64,000 bases of DNA from Nitrospira defluvii (GTDB lineage: Bacteria; Nitrospirota; Nitrospiria; Nitrospirales; Nitrospiraceae): assembly GCA_011525625.1 (NCBI GenBank), contig WYAX01000008.1, forward strand, positions 1-64,000, given 5' to 3'. The translations under genes and the position numbers were made by a program. This document shows, piece after piece, positions 54,712 to 63,800 of this stretch (its first letter is position 1; each line of letters begins with the position of its first letter). The notes under the pieces were generated by a model. It was not told the DNA's origin, did not search any database, and saw nothing but the letters and a program-made list of their open reading frames with translations.

Positions 54712-54860
54712 GCTGCGGGCCTTCATGGAAACCGGCATCGGGATCCGTGCCACGAAGAACCGCATTCACGCTTGCCACGTCCCGGAAAGTTTGGCAACAT
54801 GAACAACAGGATGACCGCAGACCGTGCATCGCGACGTCGCATCGACCTGGGAGGCCAGCC

Positions 54861-55874
54861 ATGTTGAGTTGGTCACGACCGGATCCGCTGACGCGAGATT
54901 TGATTCACCTGATCAATGCCCGTCGTCACGACCATGGGGATACGGACGCGGCGATCGATACCCTGCAGGCGTTCATCGAGCAAGGGCGCGAACAGGATCT
55001 GCTGACGGTGCTGGCCGCGCTCGATGAAGAGATGGCCGAGTGGATGTTCGACCTGGTGGCGGAAGCCTCGTGCGCCGTCATCATGGACGGCCCGGACGAA
55101 GAGAAGGGCGCCTATGCGGTGATGGCCGCGTTGGAGTTGCCGTTGCAGGCCAATCTGGGGCAGCCGCTCGGGTTGAAAATCGATCCTGTCGCCACGGCAG
55201 ATCTTCTCCATCGGCATTTGAAGGTTCCTTCCGGCGTGGTGGTGCGCGTGGAGCCTCGCCTGCTGACGGATGCCACTCTCGAAGGCTTGACCCTCCAGAC
55301 CTTGAACGAGCATCTCGTCAGTATCGCCGATTCTCAACGAACCCAGCCGATCGCATCCCGGCTCTATCCCCCGGTGGAAAATACGGCATTCCTCTTTTTC
55401 CAACTGATCGGGCTGCCCGATCCGGGGCTGCCGGATGCATTGGAGGAACCGGAGCGCCGCGCATTGCTCGAAGGCCTGGTGACGCAATGCTCCGAGTTGG
55501 CCTTGGCGCCCGATACGCTGGAAGTGCCGGTGTATGCGTCTTATGCGTTGTTCGATGCGCAGAACGCGGTGCGATTACATCGACTGGCCGATGAAACGGC
55601 TGCGGTCTGGCGCGACCTCGACCCGATGGTGCGGGCGCGGACCATCGTCCATCTGCATACGCAGTGCGGGAACGGCGTGTACATGCCGGTCTGGACCGAC
55701 CTTTTCGATCCGGAGCTGCCTGAAGACCATGGTCCGGTCTGGACATCACCGGATGTGTGGGTGTTCACAGCCGACCTCCCGATCGAATGGCCCGGCGAAA
55801 TGCTGACGAATCGGCTGTTGGCCGAGGGCTGTACCCGGTTCGAGAATCACATCGTGGAAGCACCGGAAAACTGA
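54861..55874 (+). CDS. Hypothetical protein (337 aa)
   Basis: A soluble, acidic protein without a signal peptide. ATG 54861 has GGAGG at good spacing. Composition is rich in Leu, Asp and Glu, with helical N-terminal half (IDTLQAFIEQGREQDLLTVLAALDEEMAEW) and mixed C-terminal half (VYASYALFDAQNAVRLHRLA, WTDLFDPELPEDHGP). No motif recognised. It is between the YjbQ gene and the cysteine-rich protein gene on the same strand. Confidence 0.75.
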   Translation: MLSWSRPDPLTRDLIHLINARRHDHGDTDAAIDTLQAFIEQGREQDLLTVLAALDEEMAEWMFDLVAEASCAVIMDGPDEEKGAYAVMAALELPLQANLGQPLGLKIDPVATADLLHRHLKVPSGVVVRVEPRLLTDATLEGLTLQTLNEHLVSIADSQRTQPIASRLYPPVENTAFLFFQLIGLPDPGLPDALEEPERRALLEGLVTQCSELALAPDTLEVPVYASYALFDAQNAVRLHRLADETAAVWRDLDPMVRARTIVHLHTQCGNGVYMPVWTDLFDPELPEDHGPVWTSPDVWVFTADLPIEWPGEMLTNRLLAEGCTRFENHIVEAPEN

Positions 55875-56000
55875 CCGGCATCGGGCTCGCGGCGAGTCTG
55901 GCGAACCGGGTGTTTCTTTCGAGCGACAGCGATCGCGCGTCCGCGACGTTGGGCGTCACACTGATCCATCGGCACCGACTATCCGTCACCGAGGAGTTCC

Positions 56001-56606
56001 TTGGCTGGCTCATCTCGAATCGGCGCCGTGATTCTGGTGACAGTGCTGAGTTGTCTGGTTCTGGGAGGGGTTTGGGGCTTGGTCCTCCTGCTCCTGCCGG
56101 AGAGCGAGATGCTGCCTGAGACGGCGCCAGGTTCCCCTGCCGCCCTGCCGGTTCCCGCTCCTTCCTCTACTGTTCCCCCAGTCAAGACGGTGCCCAACAC
56201 ACCTCCAGCACCGGTCGTTGCACCGGCAGAGGCGTCGCCTGTCGTGCAGGAACGACCCCGTCCATCTTCGATCGAGACCGTCGGGGGCTCGGCGGGGAGG
56301 GCGGCCAAATGCGACCTGGAAATCGCCGCGCTCTGCCCCGAAGAAGAAGGCGAGCGGCACGTGTGTTTACAGCGCAAGACGGCGCAACTGTCTCAGCCCT
56401 GCCGACCGATGCTACGGGAGAAACTTGTGCGGATGAAAGAGCGCACGCAGCAGCTGCTGGTCGCCTGCGACGCAGACCGGCAGCAGTTCTGTCGAGATGT
56501 GCCTGCGGGCGACGGGGAGCTGGTCCGGTGTTTGGAGTCCCATGCCCAGTCCGTCTCGGACCAGTGCTTCCAACTGTTGCCGAAGCGTGGGCGGTTGCTC
56601 AACTGA
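56001..56606 (+). CDS. Membrane-anchored or exported protein with two cysteine-rich repeats
   Basis: A 201-aa protein. It starts at TTG 56001 with GAGGAG just upstream; the N-terminus has one hydrophobic segment (VILVTVLSCLVLGGVWGLVLLLL) as anchor or signal. After a Pro-rich linker (~35-90) two cysteine-rich repeats of GLG1 type follow (~103-135, CDLEIAALCP with VCLQRKTAQLSQPC; ~155-190, CDADRQQFCRDVPAGDGELVRCLESHAQSVSDQC). Related to the protein at 29689-30042. Function unknown. Confidence 0.7.
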   Translation: MAGSSRIGAVILVTVLSCLVLGGVWGLVLLLLPESEMLPETAPGSPAALPVPAPSSTVPPVKTVPNTPPAPVVAPAEASPVVQERPRPSSIETVGGSAGRAAKCDLEIAALCPEEEGERHVCLQRKTAQLSQPCRPMLREKLVRMKERTQQLLVACDADRQQFCRDVPAGDGELVRCLESHAQSVSDQCFQLLPKRGRLLN

Positions 56607-56691
56607 ATCGGTGTGTTGCAGGTGCCGCGGGCGGGTCCGCCTGATGGTGGGCAGAGGCAGGCGTCACGAAAGGCAGCGGCCCCTCTTTCGT

Positions 56692-57420
56692 TCAGATGTT
56701 CGGCGAGGCGGCGTTCCGGTCCCGCAGGAGAAACCGCATCGTAATCCCGGCCACTTCCAGGACATCCCCATGTCGTAACGCCTGCGCTCCCTGCGCCACA
56801 CGACCATTGATGAGAATGCGTTTCCCGCTCTCCGTCTGGCTCACCAGGTAGCTCTCGCCTTTTCGATTGATGACCGCCGCTGTTTTCGGTGCGAACCACC
56901 CGGTCAGGGTAATGACGGCGTCATCCTGTGCGCCGATCAGCGAGATCGGTCCGGTCAGCCGGTATTGGGACTGTCCGGTGTGTCCCGAGAGAATTTCCAC
57001 GATCCCGATGTGGCGATCAGCCACGGGAGCCGGCTCTTCCGGTCGGCGCGGCAAGGGCAGGGCTGGAGCCACGACCGGCGCCTCCCGACCAGGGGCTGAT
57101 TCTGCTGCCGTCCTCTGTTCCTGCCGGAAGATCAGACGATAGGTGCCAAGGCGGAGACGGTCCCCATGATGAAGCTGCCGACGGACGATTCGTTGTTCGT
57201 TGACGAAGGTGCCGCTGATGCTGCCCATGTCCTCGATGAACAGCGCGCCCTGCACCCGGACGATGCGAGCATGGCGGGACGAGACGGCGGTCTCTTTCAA
57301 ACACAGATCGTTGTCCCGTGATCGTCCCAGGGTGAAGGGCGTATGCGAGAGTACCGCGATTCGCGTGTCGCCGTGCGGCGCCTTCACGAGGAGTGTGGGG
57401 GGCGAGTGGGGCTGCGACAT
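56692..57420 (-). CDS. FHA-domain protein with two FHA modules
   Basis: A 242-aa protein. The first FHA domain (~25-105) carries the core motifs GRSRDNDLCL, SSRHARI and NEQRI. The second (~140-235) is divergent (LIGAQDDAVITLTG, NGRVAQGAQALRHGDVLEVAG) and lacks the first-loop Arg. FHA domains bind phosphothreonine, so this protein is a likely substrate reader of the adjacent Ser/Thr kinase. It starts nine bases after the stop of the PP2C phosphatase gene. Confidence 0.88.
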   Translation of the reverse strand: MSQPHSPPTLLVKAPHGDTRIAVLSHTPFTLGRSRDNDLCLKETAVSSRHARIVRVQGALFIEDMGSISGTFVNEQRIVRRQLHHGDRLRLGTYRLIFRQEQRTAAESAPGREAPVVAPALPLPRRPEEPAPVADRHIGIVEILSGHTGQSQYRLTGPISLIGAQDDAVITLTGWFAPKTAAVINRKGESYLVSQTESGKRILINGRVAQGAQALRHGDVLEVAGITMRFLLRDRNAASPNI

Positions 57421-57429
57421 GGCTGTGCC

Positions 57430-58266
57430 TTAGGATGGCTCCATTGCGGGCGAGGAACACAGTCGACCGTAGAGGCGATTCCACAAGCCCGGCTCCCGGT
57501 GCGTCACCTTCACGGCCACCACGGTCGTATTGTCGGACCCGCCCGCGTCGTTCGAGAGGGCGATGAGCCGGTTCGAGGCGGCCTGGAGATCGGGCGATTC
57601 CAGGAGGACACGGAGGATCGTGTCGGCGGAGACTCCGGCGGTCAATCCGTCGGAGCACAACAGGAAGAGATCCCCGTCCAAGACGGAAACCTCCCCCAGT
57701 TCCACCTCGACCTCGGGTTGGACGCCGACGGCGCGAGTCAGCACATGTTTGTGGGCGGCGCGCGGGGCGTCGGCCTCGGTCAACAGGCCGGCGCGCACCT
57801 GCTCCTGCACCAGGGAATGGTCTCGGGTGAGGAGCTGAATCGCCCGGTCGCGGATGAGGTAGAGCCGACTGTCTCCGACATGGGCAAGCGACATCGTCGA
57901 CCCTGTGAGCCAGGCGGCGACCACCGTTGTGCCCATGCCGGCATAGGCCGGGTTGTGCACGGACTCCTGGTGGACCCGGTGATTGGCCAGCCGTACGGCA
58001 CTCGCCAATCGGTTGGTTGCGGCCGACCACTCAGGCCGTGCGGGACCGAGCAGGGGCAACGTCGGCGCGGCAGCGGCGGCAGTCAGGTGCTGTGGAATCA
58101 GCGCCACGGTGCGGCTGCTGGCGACTTCTCCCGCTCGGTGTCCCCCCATGCCGTCGCAGACCAGAAACAGGCCGGCAGCCGGATCGGCATGAAAGCGGTC
58201 TTCATTGTGACGGCGGACGAGTCCGGTATCCGAAGCCGCGCTATGTGTGACGTGCCAGGTATGCAT
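57430..58266 (-). CDS. PP2C-family Ser/Thr protein phosphatase
   Basis: A 278-aa PPM-type phosphatase. Metal-binding motifs are RRHNEDRF, VCDGMGGHRAGE, HVGDSRLYLI, LLCSDGL and GGSDNTTVV, all intact. It dephosphorylates Ser/Thr sites placed by the adjacent kinase. The ATG at 58266 lies seven bases after the kinase stop; the longer frame from 58425 overlaps the kinase and is not supported. Confidence 0.92.
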   Translation of the reverse strand: MHTWHVTHSAASDTGLVRRHNEDRFHADPAAGLFLVCDGMGGHRAGEVASSRTVALIPQHLTAAAAAPTLPLLGPARPEWSAATNRLASAVRLANHRVHQESVHNPAYAGMGTTVVAAWLTGSTMSLAHVGDSRLYLIRDRAIQLLTRDHSLVQEQVRAGLLTEADAPRAAHKHVLTRAVGVQPEVEVELGEVSVLDGDLFLLCSDGLTAGVSADTILRVLLESPDLQAASNRLIALSNDAGGSDNTTVVAVKVTHREPGLWNRLYGRLCSSPAMEPS

Positions 58267-58273
58267 GGCGGCA

Positions 58274-59683
58274 TTATCTCGGCATGACCTGAAAGATGTC
58301 GCGAAGGTCTTGCGCCATGTCGCTCGCATGACGGTAGCGATTCGGAATCTCCTTCTGGAGAGCCCGATCCAGGATGCTCTGGACGCGTGTCGGCAAGTCT
58401 TGACGGTACTTGAGGAGCGGCGCATGCGGGGCCTTGGCGATGCGGGTCACGAGCGCGGGCATGTTGTCCGCGTCGAACGGCCGTTCTCCGGTCAACAACT
58501 CGAACAGCACCACACCGAGCGAAAACACATCGGACCGGCCGTCCACATCCTTGCCGGTCGCCTGCTCCGGCGACATGTAGCGCGGGGTGCCGACGATCAG
58601 GCTGGGCTGAGTTTTCGAGGCGCTGGCCATTTTGGCGATGCCGAAGTCCATCACTTTCACATGGCGTTGTTTGAGGATCATGATGTTCGGCGGCTTCACG
58701 TCTCGATGCACAACGCCTTGGCCATGCGCATAATCGAGCGCGTCGGCGACGGCCGCCACGATCTGCAGCACCTGTTTGGAGGGTAACAGCCTCGATTTCT
58801 GACAGTAACCGCTGAGCAGCGTGCCTTCGAGGTATTCCATGGCGATATAGGCCAGGCCGTCCTGCTCGCCGGCGTCGTACACCGTGACAATGTTGGGATG
58901 GGACAGGCGTCCGGTCGATTCCGCTTCGCGAAAAAAGCGCTCACGAAACTCTTTGAGCTCCTCCGCGCTGTCGATATCGTCCAGGCGCATGGTTTTGATG
59001 GCGACGAGCCGTTGAATCGTGGGGTCCTTCCCCAGATACACCACGCCCATCGCGCCGCGCCCCAATTCCTTCATGACCTGATAGCGCCCCAACGTGGCCG
59101 GTGTACGCCCGCCGTTGCGGACCACGGCGGTTCCGGCTTGGCGGGCCGGCGCGGGTGCGGCAGGCTCGGCGGCCGTGCGTGCATCGGGTGCCTGGTTGGC
59201 CGGCGGACCGGTGCGCTTCGTCGGGTGGCTGCCGGGGCGGCGCGTGAAGGCCTGGGTCAAGGCATCGACATGTCGAACCCAGGCGAACGTCAGCCAGGTA
59301 GCCGCCCCGATGAGACCGCCCGTCACCAGCCAGGTATAGAGCGGCTGCTTCGGCGGGCCCAGGACCGGAATCCCGTGGGCTTCGTAGGCGCGGGATGCCG
59401 TTACTACGATCAGCAGCAGCGCGGAGGGAAACAAAATGGCGCGAATGAACGTTTGCCCCCTGCCGTTGTCGCGGAGGTCCTGTCTGGCCCTGGCCGCTCC
59501 CATCCAGAGCATGAGCAGGCAGATACCGTCGGCGATCAACAGGACGAGTTGCGAGGCGTTCAGCCCGAACGGACGGATGAAGGTGTGGACAAACAACGGG
59601 AGCGAGGCCAGAAACGGCCCCACCAGAATCGCAAGGACAATGACGATGACATACGGGCCGATCCAGCCCCAGGATGTGGTCAT
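58274..59683 (-). CDS. Membrane Ser/Thr protein kinase
   Basis: A 469-aa Hanks-type kinase with an unusual layout: four or so N-terminal transmembrane helices (~residues 8-150) followed by a C-terminal kinase domain (~200-465). Kinase motifs are complete: GRGAMGVVYLG, the VAIKTM lysine, HRDVKPPNI, DFGIAKM, TPRYMSPEQA and RSDVFSLG. Most bacterial Pkn kinases have one membrane helix after the kinase domain. It is followed by PP2C and FHA genes in one operon. Confidence 0.92.
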   Translation of the reverse strand: MTTSWGWIGPYVIVIVLAILVGPFLASLPLFVHTFIRPFGLNASQLVLLIADGICLLMLWMGAARARQDLRDNGRGQTFIRAILFPSALLLIVVTASRAYEAHGIPVLGPPKQPLYTWLVTGGLIGAATWLTFAWVRHVDALTQAFTRRPGSHPTKRTGPPANQAPDARTAAEPAAPAPARQAGTAVVRNGGRTPATLGRYQVMKELGRGAMGVVYLGKDPTIQRLVAIKTMRLDDIDSAEELKEFRERFFREAESTGRLSHPNIVTVYDAGEQDGLAYIAMEYLEGTLLSGYCQKSRLLPSKQVLQIVAAVADALDYAHGQGVVHRDVKPPNIMILKQRHVKVMDFGIAKMASASKTQPSLIVGTPRYMSPEQATGKDVDGRSDVFSLGVVLFELLTGERPFDADNMPALVTRIAKAPHAPLLKYRQDLPTRVQSILDRALQKEIPNRYRHASDMAQDLRDIFQVMPR

Positions 59684-59822
59684 GAGTTGAAGTGACGCGT
59701 CGTTGTGACCCAGTGTAACGGAAGGTCCGGGGGTGTCAACGAAACGAGGGAATCATGCATCGCTGCAGGCGCGGCGAGGCCATGCCGGGAGGAGGGGGCG
59801 TGTCAGGCGGGGCCGACGTGTG

Positions 59823-60671
59823 TTAGGCGGCGGTCGCGGCTTTTTTTAGTGGATCGAGCAATTTGTGCGAAACCTTCAATTGGCCGCGTCCGATGCCGAC
59901 CTCGATGTCCGGTTTGGTGACGCCATGAAAATCGCTGCCTCCCGTCACGAGCAGGTCGCAGTGCTTGGCCAAGTCGAGATACTCGGTCGTCTGGCTCGGC
60001 GTATGGGTGCTGTAGTGGACCTCGATGCCTCCCAACCCGACGGCTTTGAGGTCGCGGACCAGCGTGCGTAACCCGTCGGCCGAAGTGCGAACCCAGGTCG
60101 GATGGGCGAGGACCGGGACCCCGCCTGCCTCACGGATCCAGCGCACGGCCTCGGCCGGTTCCGGCAAGTCCCGATCGACGAATGCCGGCCGACCGTTGGC
60201 CAGATAGCGATCGAACGCTTCTTTCGCCGAGGTCACGAACTTCTTCTCCATCAGCAGGCGGGCGATGTGTGGCCGCCCCACGGATTCCGTACCCGCCAGG
60301 GCCCGCACTTCCTCATACGTGATGGGAATGCCCAGTTCATTGAGGCGCTGCACGATGCGCGGATTGCGCAGGTGCCGGCTGTCGCGGAGCGTTTGCAAGC
60401 GTTGCGCCAGCAGAGCATCGGTCCAATCGAAACAATAACCCAGAATGTGCAGCTCGTTGTCGCCGAGGCGTGAACTGATTTCGACGCCGGGCACGACCTC
60501 GATGCCCAGTTCCTGTCCGATCGCCGTCGCTTCGGGAATGCCGTCGACGATGTCGTGGTCGGTGATCGCCAGCGCGGCCACTCCGGCCTGTTTGGCGAAG
60601 TCCATGACCGCACGCGTGGAGAAGCTGCCGTCCGAATGGGTCGTGTGGAGATGTAGGTCGATACGGCTCAT
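59823..60671 (-). CDS. PHP-domain phosphoesterase (RNase AM/YciV-like)
   Basis: A 282-aa member of the PHP family. Metal motifs are LHLHTTHSDG, ITDHD, PGVEIS, and GSDFHG near the C-terminus. Relatives such as E. coli YciV hydrolyse 3',5'-nucleoside bisphosphates and trim RNA 5' ends. The start overlaps the stop of the FolB-methyltransferase gene by four bases. Confidence 0.9.
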   Translation of the reverse strand: MSRIDLHLHTTHSDGSFSTRAVMDFAKQAGVAALAITDHDIVDGIPEATAIGQELGIEVVPGVEISSRLGDNELHILGYCFDWTDALLAQRLQTLRDSRHLRNPRIVQRLNELGIPITYEEVRALAGTESVGRPHIARLLMEKKFVTSAKEAFDRYLANGRPAFVDRDLPEPAEAVRWIREAGGVPVLAHPTWVRTSADGLRTLVRDLKAVGLGGIEVHYSTHTPSQTTEYLDLAKHCDLLVTGGSDFHGVTKPDIEVGIGRGQLKVSHKLLDPLKKAATAA

Positions 60672-61597
60672 GTTGTCTCGGGCCCCGCTTTCTGCGCGAC
60701 AAGGCGCGCGGTATCACTCGGTCCGCTGCCATGGCCGCCGTCGTGTTCACCTTCGTCGTAGTGCAGCACACGCAGTGGAGACGTGAGACGAAGGAGTTCG
60801 TTCGGCGCCAGGCAGAATTCCCGTCGCCGTGGATGACGATGGCGGAAATAGTTGTCGATGGTGAAGGTTTCGTAGAGCAACAGGCCGTTCGGTTTCAGCG
60901 CGTCGATGAGCGACGGAAACAGGGGACGGTGTAAGTAGTAGGAGACAAGGACTGCGTCGTAACAGGCCAAGCCCAGACTCGGCGGATGGTCCGGGTCGGT
61001 CTCCAAATCCAACACCCGGGTCGTGAGTCCGGTGAGATGCCGCGCCGTGGCTGCCGCCTGCAATTCGGCCAAGGCCTCCGCATCCCGGTCGAGGGCCTCA
61101 ACCTGCGATCCCTGCGACAGGAGATAGAGGGTATTGCGGCCCCGCCCTGCGGCCACATCCAGCATGCGGCCTTTGGGGAGACGTCCCTGTTGCTCGACAA
61201 GAAACGGCAACGGCATCGGTTGCGTCGGCGGCGGCGCGCTGCGCGTGCGCTCGAAGCGAACCCCGACCGATCCGGCCACCAGGGCCAACGGGGCGTGGAG
61301 CTTGCGAATCCAGATGGAAAGATGCTCGACGGGGAACTCAGCGAACAACATGTCGACCAGCTGCTCGGCGAGGGTTTCCAGAAGTCGGCAGGTGCGGCCG
61401 GTACCCAGGGCCACCACACGGTCGGCCACGCGCGCGTAGTCGATGGTGTCGTCGAGGCGGTCCGACAGACCTGCCGGCTCCACCGCCGCGTCCAGTTCAA
61501 GGTCGACGGCGAGCAACTGGGGTTTCCGCCGTTCTTCCTCCGTGACGCCGCAGCGGCCGTAAAACTCCAAGCGTTCGATGACGATGCGCGCAGCCAT
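60668..61597 (-). CDS. Fusion of dihydroneopterin aldolase (FolB) and SAM methyltransferase
   Basis: A 309-aa protein of two enzymes. Residues ~1-115 match FolB (IERLEFYGRCGVTEEERRKPQ, DTIDYARVADRVV, CRLLETLAEQL, WIRKLHAPL), which cleaves dihydroneopterin in folate synthesis. Residues ~130-305 form a class I SAM-dependent methyltransferase (RMLDVAAGRGRNTLYLL with the GxGxxN-like SAM motif, then LDRDAEAL and DAVLVSYYLHRPLF), TehB-like. The two halves are joined by a short linker. Whether the methyltransferase acts on a pterin or is unrelated is unknown. Confidence 0.85.
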   Translation of the reverse strand: MAARIVIERLEFYGRCGVTEEERRKPQLLAVDLELDAAVEPAGLSDRLDDTIDYARVADRVVALGTGRTCRLLETLAEQLVDMLFAEFPVEHLSIWIRKLHAPLALVAGSVGVRFERTRSAPPPTQPMPLPFLVEQQGRLPKGRMLDVAAGRGRNTLYLLSQGSQVEALDRDAEALAELQAAATARHLTGLTTRVLDLETDPDHPPSLGLACYDAVLVSYYLHRPLFPSLIDALKPNGLLLYETFTIDNYFRHRHPRRREFCLAPNELLRLTSPLRVLHYDEGEHDGGHGSGPSDTARLVAQKAGPETT

Positions 61598-61689
61598 GAC
61601 GCATTGTCATGGATGGGCTTTTGGACTGTCAAGCCGAGCGGAGGCGTCCGGCGCGGTAGGGTGCGGCGAGAGGACACTGTCGAGGCGCA

Positions 61690-62196
61690 TCATGGCTGGC
61701 GCTGCATCGAATGCGTGGCTGCATGCCAGAAGCGTGCGGTGAGGCGTCTGGCGAGGCCGTTCGCCGGTGACAAGATCCGGCGGAACGATGCGGCGATCAC
61801 GGCCGGAGCAAGTTTCGGTGTGAGTTCCTGCCACAGGCGTAGGCCCACGACGTGCAAGAGTTCCACCACCTGGCTTGCGGTCGGGTGCGCAGGGCGCGCC
61901 ACGCGGAGCTGCTGTAACTCTGCGCGATAGAGTTTCCGCCGGCGCCAGGCGACGTGAATGGCCACAGCTGCGGCGAACGTGAGCATCAGGGGATTCGGCG
62001 TCATCGAAAATAACCACCGCCACCATTCGTACAGCGCCAGCACGATCAGACAGAGCGGAAGCGACAAGGCGTCGCCCCAGGCTCCTTGCAGGGCGCGGAT
62101 CTGGTCGTCTACCGACTGCGTGTTCGAGCGGCGGGGTGTCCATTGCAGCGGCGCGCGGCGGTTTTTCGAACTGAAGAAACGGGCGGGGCGGAACAT
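61690..62196 (-). CDS. Hypothetical membrane protein
   Basis: A 168-aa protein starting at ATG 62196 with AGGAGG eight bases upstream. Two hydrophobic segments (LSLPLCLIVLALYEWW and MLTFAAAVAIHVAW) lie in the middle, with basic flanks. The rest is Arg-rich and helical. No family recognised. It is the third gene of the minus-strand caspase group. Confidence 0.65.
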   Translation of the reverse strand: MFRPARFFSSKNRRAPLQWTPRRSNTQSVDDQIRALQGAWGDALSLPLCLIVLALYEWWRWLFSMTPNPLMLTFAAAVAIHVAWRRRKLYRAELQQLRVARPAHPTASQVVELLHVVGLRLWQELTPKLAPAVIAASFRRILSPANGLARRLTARFWHAATHSMQRQP

Positions 62197-62324
62197 GTCG
62201 GATACCTCCTGTCGTGAAACCTGGGTGACAGAAGGCATTGTAGGACAGGTCGGCCGAACGGGACAGCAAAGAGCGAATTTCTGCAGACGGTGGCTCAGTA
62301 GTTTTGCCTGGGTCGGTCTGCCGT

Positions 62325-62846
62325 TCACCGCAGCCGGTGCAGGATGCCTTCGGCGACGACGGCGTTCGGATCGCCGCCCACCATCATGTCCTTATCGCCG
62401 AAGTGGCTGGCCGTGTGTGTCGTGATGCGCAACTTCAGTCCGTCCGACACGAGGGCATATTCGAAGAGGGCGGCTTCCTGCTGCTGGTCGAGGTAGCCCT
62501 GGCTTGCCCGCTCGAAGGAACCGGAGATCCCCACCGTCAATCGTCCCGAGCCTTTCTCCACACGTGTCACGACCGTCCGTTGCACGCCCCCGCCCGAGGG
62601 GACGTATTCCACCGTTTGGCCCACGTGGGACAGCTCGACCTGCCGCGTGAGTCCCTTGTTGTTGGTGTACGAATAGAGAGGAAAACCCTGCGGACTGAAA
62701 TCGATCTGGACTTCCGCCTGGCTGCCGTCGGCGCTGCTGAGCAGACCTTTCCAGGCGCCGGACATGTCCGCCGCGTACGGCATGCCGGAGACGGCACAGA
62801 CGAACACCAGCGTCATGGCCAGTGTCACGAACGATTTGCCGATCAT
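62325..62846 (-). CDS. Exported hypothetical protein
   Basis: A 173-aa protein with a signal peptide (VTLAMTLVFVCAVSGMPYAAD). ATG 62846 has AGGAGG upstream. The mature part is beta-rich (SGAWKGLLSS, FSPQGFPLYSYTN, VELSHVGQTVEYV) with a pattern that could be a lipocalin- or beta-sandwich fold. No family recognised. It follows the caspase gene by 45 bases and is probably cotranscribed with it. Confidence 0.7.
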   Translation of the reverse strand: MIGKSFVTLAMTLVFVCAVSGMPYAADMSGAWKGLLSSADGSQAEVQIDFSPQGFPLYSYTNNKGLTRQVELSHVGQTVEYVPSGGGVQRTVVTRVEKGSGRLTVGISGSFERASQGYLDQQQEAALFEYALVSDGLKLRITTHTASHFGDKDMMVGGDPNAVVAEGILHRLR

Positions 62847-62891
62847 GAGCCTGACCTCCTGAGCCACGGAACAGGGAAGGGGCGCGCCTCC

Positions 62892-63800
62892 TCAGACCTT
62901 GAACGGCGGTTGTCGCAGGAACCGTGCGACGGCCCCCAGCGTGAACAGGTTCGGCGTCTGGCTGGCCGGCAATTCCGCACGGACAGCCGCATGGAAGGTG
63001 GCATAGTTTCCACGATACCTGCCATGGTTCCAGACGTTCAGCACCTGTTCGGTGAAGGCGCCGTTGTGCTCGCCGTCCATCGAGGTCTGGTTATCCTGGC
63101 AGCCCGAGATCAGGATCACGGAGGCTTTGACGCGCGTGGCGATCGTCGTCAGACGCGGGCTCACGGCCAGTTGCGCCAGCACACTGTCCGGATCCACGGT
63201 CGCCTTGCCCGCCAATTTGGCCACGTCGCGTTGCAGCTTGTCGTAGAACTGCTGGTGTTCGCGATAGGTGCGGAGGGCCACGGCAGGCGGCATCATTTTC
63301 GAACGGCTGGTCGGGGCGGCGTCAACGGGGGTTCGTGGTCTGGCCCGGGTCACGGTGCCGCTATGGCAGCTGTCGGAGAACACCAGAATGCGCACGCCCG
63401 CCGCAAAGCGGCTGAGTTCAACATACAACTCGTCGTCGATCACTTGGCCGTCGTACAAGCACCAGGTCTCATCCTGCTTGTCCGTTTCTTCGCCTGTGAC
63501 ATCGGGCACCTGTCCGCCGTGGCCGGAATAGGTGAGAAAGAAAAAGTCGCCCTTCTTCAGCTGCTTCGCCGCTTTGCGCATGGCGGCCAGCGTTTTCGCC
63601 CGGGTGCCTTGCTTGGTCAGCAGCACCGTGGACTTCATGCCCTGCGATTTGGCGATGGCCGCCATGTCCTTCGCGTCGAACTCGCAGGCCGTCAGGTCGC
63701 CGCTCCATCCCCCATAGGCGGAGGGGCTCACCGCATTGAGGCCGATGTGCAGGGATAGTGCCTTCGGTTTGCTGACGGATGCTGATGTGCTGTTGGCCAT
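62892..63800 (-). CDS. Caspase-like protease (C14 family, orthocaspase type)
   Basis: A 302-aa cytoplasmic protein of the caspase/metacaspase fold. The catalytic dyad is visible: His in TYSGHGGQ (~residue 94) and Cys in FSDSCHSGT (~residue 145). The N-terminal strand [13 protein letters not shown] and the CQDNQTS motif fit the p20 domain, while the rest would be the p10-like part. There is no added repeat or sensor domain. ATG 63800 has AAGGAGG upstream. Bacterial orthocaspases cleave after Arg or Lys and are linked to stress and cell-death processes. Confidence 0.88.
   Translation of the reverse strand: MANSTSASVSKPKALSLHIGLNAVSPSAYGGWSGDLTACEFDAKDMAAIAKSQGMKSTVLLTKQGTRAKTLAAMRKAAKQLKKGDFFFLTYSGHGGQVPDVTGEETDKQDETWCLYDGQVIDDELYVELSRFAAGVRILVFSDSCHSGTVTRARPRTPVDAAPTSRSKMMPPAVALRTYREHQQFYDKLQRDVAKLAGKATVDPDSVLAQLAVSPRLTTIATRVKASVILISGCQDNQTSMDGEHNGAFTEQVLNVWNHGRYRGNYATFHAAVRAELPASQTPNLFTLGAVARFLRQPPFKV

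Noticed and set aside
60986-61930. 314-codon plus-strand frame opposite folB-methyltransferase
   Set aside because: Antisense shadow without start signal or domain.
62304-63758. 484-codon plus-strand frame opposite the caspase gene and exported protein gene
   Set aside because: The minus-strand genes have signal peptide, catalytic motifs and ribosome-binding sites; this frame is rich in His/Arg/Gly as expected of a GC-rich shadow.
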